Position numbers and translations under genes: made by a program. The notes under the pieces are model-generated. The model did not search any database. It saw only the letters and a list, made by a program, of their open reading frames with translations, and was not told the origin of the DNA. Shown piece after piece: positions 1 to 7,900 of a stretch of DNA of 16,159 nucleotides. Every line of letters starts with the position of its first letter. The first letter of the stretch is position 1. Source of the stretch: DSWT01 sp035415725 (GTDB lineage: Bacteria > Chloroflexota > Anaerolineae > B4-G1 > SLSP01); NCBI GenBank assembly GCA_035415725.1, contig DAOOGN010000095.1:1-16159 (forward strand). Reading direction: 5' to 3'.

Positions 1-1
1 T

Positions 2-499
2 AAATTAGTGTTCGGGCAACCGGGCGCTCACGTAACAGTTTTGTGGGCCCACGGGATCAATTCTGTACCGGCCGGGCAAATTAAGATCCAGCCGTGGGGA
101 TCTAGCGCCTGGATCATCAACTCGCAAGGTGAAACAGAGTACTATAGCTGCGGTCTGACCGCAAAAGATCTTATCTCTGTTCCCGAACTTGAAGGGGCCC
201 CCGATACTCTTTTGCCCCCGGATGATCCAAACAAGCCAAGTGTCGTAGCGGGGATGCCTGCAATCGGCGGCCCAGTCCATATCCTTATTGAGACCCACGA
301 ATCCTGCAAGACCTCCGCCCCCACCGGCTCCGCCGCCCTCGTCTGCGAAAACGGGCGCGTCGTCGGGACCGCCCTGCTGGGCCGCGACGAAACCTCCGGC
401 CTGGCCACCCTCACCGCCGCGTGCAGCCCCGGCCGCTGCCGCGTCGTGCTGATCATCATGCTCTACGTCTCCCCGCCCGCCGCCTTCCCCACCGCGTAA
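2..499 (+). CDS. C-terminal fragment of an unrecognised protein (5' end outside the window)
   Basis: The frame is open from base 2 to the TAA at 497-499 and has no start with a ribosome binding site, so this is most likely the last 165 residues of a longer gene cut by the window edge. A GTG at 8 is the first possible start in the window, but nothing precedes it to support its use. I do not recognise the family. The fragment is rich in Gly, Pro, Thr and Val. It has several cysteines, including a CSPGRC motif near the end, and finishes with a hydrophobic stretch (VVLIIMLYV) and a short Pro/Ala tail. Third-codon G/C rises sharply after about base 300: hand counts give 28 of 60 G/C in 121-180 but 43 of 60 in 301-360. 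A secreted or envelope protein is possible but unproven. Confidence 0.5.
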   Translation, partial: KLVFGQPGAHVTVLWAHGINSVPAGQIKIQPWGSSAWIINSQGETEYYSCGLTAKDLISVPELEGAPDTLLPPDDPNKPSVVAGMPAIGGPVHILIETHESCKTSAPTGSAALVCENGRVVGTALLGRDETSGLATLTAACSPGRCRVVLIIMLYVSPPAAFPTA

Positions 500-520
500 C
501 CACCGGTGATTGCCGTAGTT

Positions 521-589
521 CGCCGTCGAGAGCGCAGAGCACGCAGAGTCAGCCTATCTGCCTCTCCGCGTTCTCCGCGCCCTCGGCGG
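521..589. repeat. Imperfect inverted repeat of the 'cgcagag/ctccgcg' type
   Basis: The arms at 521-548 and 562-589 are imperfect reverse complements around a 13-base loop. Each arm repeats the unit GCAGAG or its complement CTCCGC. Short palindromes made of CAGAG and CTCTG-type units are common intergenic repeats in many environmental bacteria; that resemblance is from memory. No T-run follows, so it does not look like a classical terminator, although its place just after the stop at 499 would suit a 3'-end structure. Confidence 0.5.
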
Positions 590-612
590 TAAAATCAAAC
601 CACCTCGCGCAC

Positions 613-645
613 TTGACAAAAAAATCGGAGGGGGGAAGGTATAAT
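613..645 (+). promoter_or_regulatory. Candidate sigma-70-type promoter
   Basis: A perfect TTGACA lies at 613-618 and a perfect TATAAT at 640-645. The 21-base spacer is longer than the usual 16-18, and the interior is an A-run followed by a G-run. It faces the gene cluster beginning at 759, about 110 bases downstream, and is the best promoter candidate for the peptide, lipoprotein and giant-protein genes. The long spacer lowers confidence and may mean an activator is needed. Confidence 0.5.
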
Positions 646-670
646 ATATCCAGCATACCGTGGGATAGAC

Positions 671-740
671 GGGGCTGGTTACTGGAAGCTCGAAGCTGGA
701 TACTGGTTACTCGATTCGCTATTCATAATTCGCAATTCGC
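671..740. repeat. Low-complexity run of short direct repeats in the leader region
   Basis: The stretch contains staggered copies of ACTGG/TTACT (GGTTACTGG at about 676, then ATACTGGTTACT), paired AAGCTCGAAGCT, and then repeated ATTCGC/ATTCATAATTCGCAATTCGC words. It lies between the candidate promoter and the first ribosome binding site, so it would form most of the mRNA leader. I see no recognisable riboswitch fold. It resembles the slippage-derived intergenic repeats seen in some environmental genomes, which is recalled rather than searched. Confidence 0.45.
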
Positions 741-746
741 TTTCCC

Positions 747-751
747 GGAGG
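747..751 (+). promoter_or_regulatory. Shine-Dalgarno of the 50-residue peptide gene
   Basis: GGAGG at 747-751 sits 7 bases before the ATG at 759. It is a near-ideal ribosome binding site and the main reason to take the short frame seriously. Confidence 0.65.
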
Positions 752-758
752 TATGCCA

Positions 759-911
759 ATGAACCGCAAACCCTGGCCCATCCTGGTGGGCATTGCCCTC
801 GTGTTGCTCCTTGCGGCGGCGGCGCTCTGGTGGCGTCCCCGTCCTGCTGCCCTGCCTGCGCTCCCACCCACGTTATTTCCATTCTTTCCCCATATAAAAG
901 AAAGGCGTTAG
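759..911 (+). CDS. Small membrane-anchored peptide, possibly the stump of a truncated secreted protein
   Basis: An ATG at 759 with a strong GGAGG site 7 bases upstream opens a 50-residue frame ending at TAG 909-911. The peptide begins with a basic N-terminus (MNRK), then a hydrophobic helix of about 18 residues (roughly 7-24, Leu/Ala/Val rich), then WWRPRP and a Pro-rich tail, ending in charged residues (KERR). This is the layout of a signal anchor. Its first 37 codons are GC-rich, but from about base 871 the sequence becomes AT-rich, as if a longer gene had been cut and joined to other DNA. The next gene starts only 4 bases after its stop, so translational coupling is likely. It could be a genuine small protein, a leader peptide, or a decayed 5' end. 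I do not recognise a family. Confidence 0.5.
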   Translation: MNRKPWPILVGIALVLLLAAAALWWRPRPAALPALPPTLFPFFPHIKERR

Positions 912-915
912 CGCA

Positions 916-1908
916 ATGAAACGCAAATCGATGTGGCTATTATTTGGAATGGTCGGGTTGTGTCTGGCCGTGCTGGTTGCCTGCAAACCGCAAGCGCCGC
1001 CCCCACAGTGTTTCGAGCACAAAATAGATCTGACCGGGTTGACATACGCTTTGTGCGCCGACAAAGGCCGTTATCGCTATGGGGAAGCCATCCGGGCCAG
1101 TTTTACGCTGACTAACACGGGAAACCGCAAGGTGACGTTGAACGGCGGTGACAAACCGGCGCTCGAACTACAACTTGCAGGCGGGACTTGGACGAATATA
1201 TCTCCCGCGCCTGCCACTCAGATCACCCTTGAAGCAGGCGCGGCTTATACGATTGCGGGGCGCTGGATTCCGGAACAGGCTTATCTTGAGGAGTCAACTG
1301 CAGTTGGCCGGGGGCATCGCGCTTTCATGACGATCTACGCCGCCATACGTCTCAAACCTGATGATGTGCGCAGCGCTCGGCTCAGCGTAGAGTACTTGCC
1401 CGACGAACCGGCCCCGATACCGACTGAGAACAAGTTGAGTGGCAACTGCGCCGGAGAGCAACGTTCTGCCGGCGACCTGGAATTGCAGATTTGCACGGAT
1501 AAGCTGGAGTACCAATTCGGTGAAACGGTGCAAGTACGGTGGCAGATACGTAATATCTCCGACAGTCCGATCGTGCTGGATGGGGGGGATGCTGCGGCTA
1601 TGGATATCCATATTGTGGAATGGGACCTTCCCGCAGGGGAGAAATATCCGATTGCCTCAGGTGAGGAACGTCAGTCGGATACAAATGACTATGAAACGCG
1701 AATCGAGCTTGCGCCGGGCGCGGTTTATCTCATCGAATGGCAATGGCCGACGGAGCAGACGAACTTCGACGCGGTTTTGGAGTATATGCGTCCTCCTGAA
1801 AAAAGGGAAATAGCTTTTGTTTATATCAATGGTGATTATTGCCTTCGACCTGGAAATCGCTGGTCATTCGATGTTAGAATAAATTATGCCGTAGAGGATA
1901 ACAGATAG
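916..1908 (+). CDS. Lipoprotein with two tandem copies of a BsuPI-like/Ig-like domain
   Basis: A 330-residue protein with a lipoprotein signal: MKRK, a hydrophobic stretch, then the lipobox LVAC with the acylated cysteine at C23. After a Pro-rich spacer come two copies of one domain, about residues 32-165 and 178-330. Matching landmarks are all 146 residues apart: C32/C178, C47/C193, YGE at 55-57 / FGE at 201-203, and GGD at 77-79 / GGD at 223-225. The constant 15-residue spacing of each cysteine pair suggests one disulfide per copy. The pattern of a (Y/F)GE turn, a strand ending in N(T/I)(G/S), then a GGD loop recalls the BsuPI intracellular proteinase inhibitor fold and related beta-sandwiches; that assignment is tentative. 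The RBS is weak (AAAGG, 10 bases upstream), so coupling to the preceding peptide gene is plausible. The next gene begins 73 bases after its stop with no terminator, suggesting one operon. An inhibitor or partner of the neighbouring secreted peptidase is possible but is inference. Confidence 0.85.
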   Translation: MKRKSMWLLFGMVGLCLAVLVACKPQAPPPQCFEHKIDLTGLTYALCADKGRYRYGEAIRASFTLTNTGNRKVTLNGGDKPALELQLAGGTWTNISPAPATQITLEAGAAYTIAGRWIPEQAYLEESTAVGRGHRAFMTIYAAIRLKPDDVRSARLSVEYLPDEPAPIPTENKLSGNCAGEQRSAGDLELQICTDKLEYQFGETVQVRWQIRNISDSPIVLDGGDAAAMDIHIVEWDLPAGEKYPIASGEERQSDTNDYETRIELAPGAVYLIEWQWPTEQTNFDAVLEYMRPPEKREIAFVYINGDYCLRPGNRWSFDVRINYAVEDNR

Positions 1909-1970
1909 AATTTTGCGTGCAACAAGATGTGACACCACACCTCATTCAAATCGTTCTATTTCAGGTCTTG

Positions 1971-1976
1971 AGGAGG
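1971..1976 (+). promoter_or_regulatory. Shine-Dalgarno fixing the start of the giant protein
   Basis: AGGAGG at 1971-1976, 5 bases before the ATG at 1982. The same frame is open back to a possible start at 1913, but that start has no ribosome binding site and would put 23 polar residues ahead of a clear signal peptide. 1982 is therefore preferred. Confidence 0.85.
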
Positions 1977-1981
1977 ATACA

Positions 1982-4900
1982 ATGTTCCGAAAAACTACTA
2001 AACTTCTCGTTTGCGCGATAGCGCTATTGCTCCCGTTGGTTGCAGGCATTGCGGTCGTGATGGCAAAGCCAGCACAACAAACCCCGTATTCCTATTATTT
2101 CGCCGGCAAGGTTGAGGTACAAAACAAACGTGCTTTACCCAACCGAAGGCTAGATGTTCAAATTTCTTGTGATGGTTTGGTTACAACAACCATTCAATCC
2201 GATCTGGATTGGAACTGGTCAGGTATGCTAAATCTGCCTACGGACATGGCCACATGTGATGTTCAGCTTTTGTTACCGCCAGGTTATCAAGGAGTGGGAG
2301 TAGTAGTACCACCAGAAAGTGCAGACTGGACAGTCATCAGTCCGACTCATGTCCGATACCTAAGTATGTCGCCTGGTATGCTGGGTCTCGCTACTTTTTC
2401 CATTCAAAAACCGATGACCACAACTCAGACACCCCATTTCAGCATCGAATGGTACACAGATGTGGATGACCCGGACTATCCCAGTCATGGCACTATAGTG
2501 GGCGTGGACTATGTTAACGTTATCTCCACCGCCCTAGAAGATGCCCGGTCATATTACTTAAACACTTTGGGATATAGAATGCCGCCGCCAACCCCGGGGC
2601 GTTCGGATGATTTGATCACAGTTCACGTAGAGGCTAATCCTTTTAGAGTGTCGGCAGGCTATGAAATGAATCCTTCCGGTCTTGCCTACGGCGGTCAAAT
2701 CTGGCTTAGAAACAATGTCAGTGCATCTGATGGCGAGTTGCGCAGCCTGGCTATGCATGAACTGTTCCATTTGGTGCAATACAATTACCTGGGCTACAAC
2801 CTGGATGCGGATTTGCTTGGCTGGGCTGTCAATGCGCCCAAATTGGCGTTGAGAGACCTATGGCTTATAGAATCCACTGCCAGTTGGGCCCCCGGAATCG
2901 TTGAGACTTCTTTGAAGCGACATGATCAAGGATGGGGGCCCATCAATCGTTTTCGCGAGACCATAAACCAGCCGTTATCCTATGCTGTCATTGACGGTAA
3001 AAATGCTGACGATCGGCAATATGGAGCAGTGGTATTTCCTCTGTCTCTGGTCAAGCACCAGCGAATGGGACAATCGGATATTGTGAGAGAAATGTTCGAA
3101 AAGATAGAGCAAAATCCCGACGATCCTTTCTCGCAAATCGATGTCATTTCAGGAACAAACCTGGTCCGGACACTGACAGATTTTGCGACGGCCAATTATC
3201 TTTATCAAGATACGACGCGTGGGTATGAACAAGCGGATTGGAGTGTTTGGCCCTCACCGGTACAAGATGTCGTAAAAGATGCGCATAAATTTACGCTTGT
3301 CAACTTCGGAGATACAGTCAGCGGCAGCGGTGAAGTCTATGGATTGGGGGCAGAATATATCGAGATATCGACCACGAGCCATATTCCTTATGGAAATGCA
3401 CTTATTGCCACATTCCAGTTTACGACGAATTATCCAAGTGAGTTTCCGGTTAAAGTCGATATAGGGGAGAACCTGAAGATACGTTTGTTGTTACAAGCAT
3501 CAGGGGGAAACTGGAGTATCCAGGATGTGGACGTTCCGTCACATTTGTCTTTGGATGGCCTATTTCAATATGCGGTTATGGGGCAATACGATAAGATCGT
3601 TTTTATTTTGATGGATACTAAGTATTTTCCATACTCGTCAATAATTCACCCCCATTCTTCGTTAGCTTCGTATCATCGCATAGACTTCGACTACACCCTC
3701 AAACTCACCTACGCCGAAAAAAAACCCCCGCTCGTGTACGCCTGTATTCAGGAAGAATCCATCTTTGGGGCCACCGTCAAGGCGGCAGCGATCGACGTAG
3801 ATTCGCAGCTTGCTGAAATTAAATTCGGTTTTTCGGCACCCACGATTCTGTCACCCACAGTAGAGTGGTGGGAAGACACCCGGTTTGTGCCGTTTCTGCG
3901 GTTACCTGGCTGGTCTTTTACTGCCACCGATAGTGCGGGGAACGTGGCGACTCTCTCGGCGCCTCTGCAGGACTGTGACGATGGTGACGGGGGCGGCGGC
4001 GGGGGTGGCGGTGGGAATACATGTGGAAGCGCCTATTTCCGACCGGGCTGTGACAATCCTGACGACAATGTTTCCAGTGCGATGCCCTCACCTCAGTCCG
4101 TGACTCTGCCGGAAGGCGTGCGCGCCGAGCCGGCCGTGGGCATCTTGCAACGCGGATATGCCGCCAATGCCCAGTCTTTGGTGGAATCCGTCGGAGAACG
4201 CGCCTGGCCGGTCAGTATTTACTTCGATCCTGTTGCCACTGCCCAACTATTTCCCGTCCTCCTCATCCCCTCCGGCGGCCTGTACGGGCTGGAAAACGAC
4301 GCCGCCTTCCGCGCTCGGCTGGAGGAATACGCCCGCCAGGGCGGAACCATCGTGGCCTTTGCCCAACAGCACGGCTACGAGTACGCCGCGTTGCCCGGCG
4401 GCGAAGTCAATGGCTACGGCTGGAACGAGGATATTTCCTGCTTCCAGGCCGCGCTGCGGATGGAAACCTGGCACCCCATCCTCGCCGGTTTCAACCACGC
4501 CGAGCTTACCGTACACGTGGACGGTTATTTCAGCGCCTGGCCCGCCGACGCCCAGGTACTCCTCTCCCGCACCGCCAACGGCCAGCCGGGCGCGCTCCTC
4601 TATCCCTATCCACCTTCCCCCCCTGCGGAGGAGCCTGTCCCGAGTCCCTCGAGGGAGACCGAGGGGGGGCAAGGTTACGTCTTCGCAACGACGATCTACG
4701 ACGACTGGGGAACGCTCAACGGGCAAGCTAGCGCCGATGCCCGCGCGTTGCTGCGCGATCTGCTCACCTGGGGGATAAGCTCTGCCGCTGAAGAAGCGGC
4801 GGCAGAAGTGTTGCCCCAAGCCGTCTATAATGCGCCCCTCACTCTCACCTTCCCCATCACCAACACTACGCCCTACACCGTTGCCGCTGTGCAACTCGCT

Positions 4901-7900
4901 TTCGTCACCCCCGCCCGCCGGGTGGCTCTCACCCACACCATCGCCATCACCATTGCGCCCGGCCAATCCATAACGCTTGGGCCTTCCGCCTATCCGGTAC
5001 TGCAGCCTTCTAACTATGCGCCGTACCTCGGCCTTTGGCGCGTGGATGCCCAACTTCTTACATCACATGGGGCGCGGCTCACACCCTATACCCAAATCGC
5101 CCGCTTCGTCGTCGCGCGCCCGCCGGCCATCGTGGACCCCGCCGCGCCGCTCTATCTGAGCATCACCGGCCCCGGCCAGGCCTTCGTTGCCAACAGCCAC
5201 GCGACGTTCGAATATCACCTCTACAACCGCAGCGCCGTTCCCCTCACCGCCACAGTGTCCTATGGCTTTGATCATTGGTTTCTGCGCAATTACACACCGC
5301 TGGCCGAGAACGTCGTCGTCCCGCCTGCGCAGGGCGACATCCACGGCGAAATCATGCTGCCCCTCGAACTTCTGATCAACGACGAATTCCGCCTGCGCGG
5401 CTATGCGACCACCGGCGCTTACCAGGCTACGGCTTCTTACGGCGTTTTGATGCGGAAAGCCGCCGTTGAAGTTGCAGCGATGCTCCAACCGGCGGAAATC
5501 CAACGCGGCGCCGAGACGACCCTGACGTTGCGCGTGACCAATTCTACCGGCCTGCCTTTCACCCCCACGCTCCAGATAGAGGCATTCGATGCCGCGCACA
5601 CCCTTTACCATACCGCAACGTTGACCGTCGCAATGCCGGCGCAGCGCGCCGACGTTTGGCCGTGGTGGCCGGTCGTAACGCACACCTTCACTGTCCCTGC
5701 CACGGCGGCCGGCGGTGCCGGGCCCGTGTGGATCGAGGCTCTCGCCGACGACGGCCGTGTCATCGGCGGCGGCGTCGCGGCGCTCCACATCCCTTCTTCG
5801 CCGCTCGTTTTCTCCATAGGGCAGCCCCAGCTAGTCAGCGCGGGGAGTCTGGCAACGCCTCTCACCCTCACCAATACCGGCGTACTGCCCATCACCTCAG
5901 GCGCGCTGACGCTCACCTTGACCGCGCCCGGCGATCCCGTCACCGTGACAGCGACGACGGCCTTCACATTGGCCCCGCTGACCTCCCAGGCCCTTACCTT
6001 GCCCCTGGATGTGCCCCCATTGGCCTTCGGCGAATACACCCTCACGCTCGATGCCGCCGACGAGTACGGCGCGCGCCGGCAGCAAGTACTCTGGCCGGCC
6101 GCCCTGCTGGCGCAGACGCACCTGGATCAAGACAGCTATCGCGCCCGCGAAACGGCCGCCGTCGCCCTCACCCTGGACAATGCCGGTCCCTTCCACTTGC
6201 CGCTCACCGTCACCCTCGCCGCGCCCGCGCTTTCTTATGTTTATACCCAACCGCTCACGCTGGACCCGGACGCTGAGGACGCGCTTTCCTGGGACATTCC
6301 TCTGCCCTCCGACGTGGCCGCCGGAGCGTACCCGCTCTACGTTACCGCCACGCTGCCTTCCGGGGACGTGTGGGGGACGCCTGCCGGTGCGCTCGTCGTG
6401 CCCCCGGCCCGGCTGGAGTGGGACGCCGATGTGCCGCCGGCGGCAACGGCCGGCGATACGCTCGCGCTATACTTGTACAACTCTGGCGGCGTGGACGCAG
6501 AGGCCGCCGTGTCCCTGCGCCTGCTGGACGCGCGTGGCCTGGTCGTGGCGGCGTGGGCGGAACAGGCCGGCCTGCCGGCCGGTGACGAGCAGGGCTTCAC
6601 CCTCACCGTACCCGACCAGACGCGCAGCGGCGTGTACACCCTGTTGGCGCAGGCCACGCTGCCCGGCGCAGAGCCGGTATCCTACTGGCAGCTCGTGCAA
6701 ATCGATGGCGTGACCGCCGGTCTGACGGCGACCACCGACAAAGAACGCTATACCTTCTGGGATTCCCTCGACGCGGCTGCGACCATCGCCAACGGCCCGC
6801 GCCCGTTGAGCGACGCGCAACTCCAGCTCGAGATCGTCCAGGCAGAGGAGCGGCTCGTTCCGGCTCGGGAGAGTTGCCTGTATGACGATCCAGAGTGCGG
6901 TCTTTTTGGCTACCAGAATGTGTCCGCCTCCGCCATCGCCGTCGATGCGGGCGGCAACCGCTGGTTCGGGACGACGGAGCAGCCCGAGGGAACCCTTGCC
7001 CATCTGGATCGTCTCGCCGCCGACGGCGTCACCTGGCAGACCGTTGAACTACCGGTCGATGACGATTGTGTGATTAACGACGTAAGCGTAGGTCCCGACG
7101 ACCGCGTCTGGCTTGCGTTGAGAACCTACTCCTACTACGATCCACCAATCGGCGTGGCTGTGCTGCTTTCCAACACGACCTGGCTCACCTACAGCGCCGC
7201 CAGTTCTGGCCTGCTCAGCAACGGCGTCGTCCGGGTGACGCCGGACGCGATGGGCAACGTCTGGTTCGCCTCGCACCCGGTCTGGGACGACGACCTCGGC
7301 GACTACCGCGACGGCGGCCTCAGCGTCCTGCGCGCTGACGATACCTGGATCACCTACACCACGGCGAACTCCGGCCTGCTCACCGGATCGCCGACCGGCC
7401 TCGCCGTGGATGCCGCCGGCAACGTGTGGGTAGCCGGCGATGGCCTGAGTCAGTTGCGCGCCGCCGACAGCATGTGGATCACCTACACCACTGCCAACAG
7501 CCCTTTGCTCACCGACAACCCCACGGACGTGGCCGTGGACGCCTCGGGCGACGTCTGGGTGGCCGGCGACGGCCTGAGCCGCCTGCACGCCGGCACTACC
7601 TGGTTTACCTACACCACGGTAAACTCCGGTCTGCAAAGCAGCCAGATCAACCATCTGGCAGTCGCCGCCGACGGGCGCATCTGGGCCGCTGCAGGGTATG
7701 ATTATGTCCAGGTCTATGATCCGGCGACCGCTGCAAGTGTGCTGTATGCTCTACCGGGCGTGACCTATTCGGATATCCTGGATCTGGCCGTGGGACCGGA
7801 CCCGGATGAGGTCTGGATCGGTACCAGGGGAGGCGTGGTCCGTTACCGCCTGCCGGGCGTTGCCACCCGCGTGCTCTGGCAAGAAACCTTCCCCATCAAC

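Noticed and set aside
521..740. Possible CRISPR array or riboswitch in the leader
   Set aside because: The repeats are short, irregular and not separated by unique spacers, and no known riboswitch core could be traced.
421..762. 113-codon + strand frame crossing the spacer
   Set aside because: It starts inside the left gene in another frame, runs through repeat and promoter-like DNA, and shows no coding character.
1913..1981. Upstream extension of the giant protein to a start at 1913
   Set aside because: No ribosome binding site is present there and the extra 23 residues are polar, displacing the signal peptide. AGGAGG before 1982 gives a better start.
2000..2030. Lipobox in the giant protein's signal peptide (LLVC at residues 8-11)
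   Set aside because: The cysteine lies too early within the hydrophobic core and is preceded by Val rather than Gly/Ala/Ser. A standard cleavage after VMA fits better.
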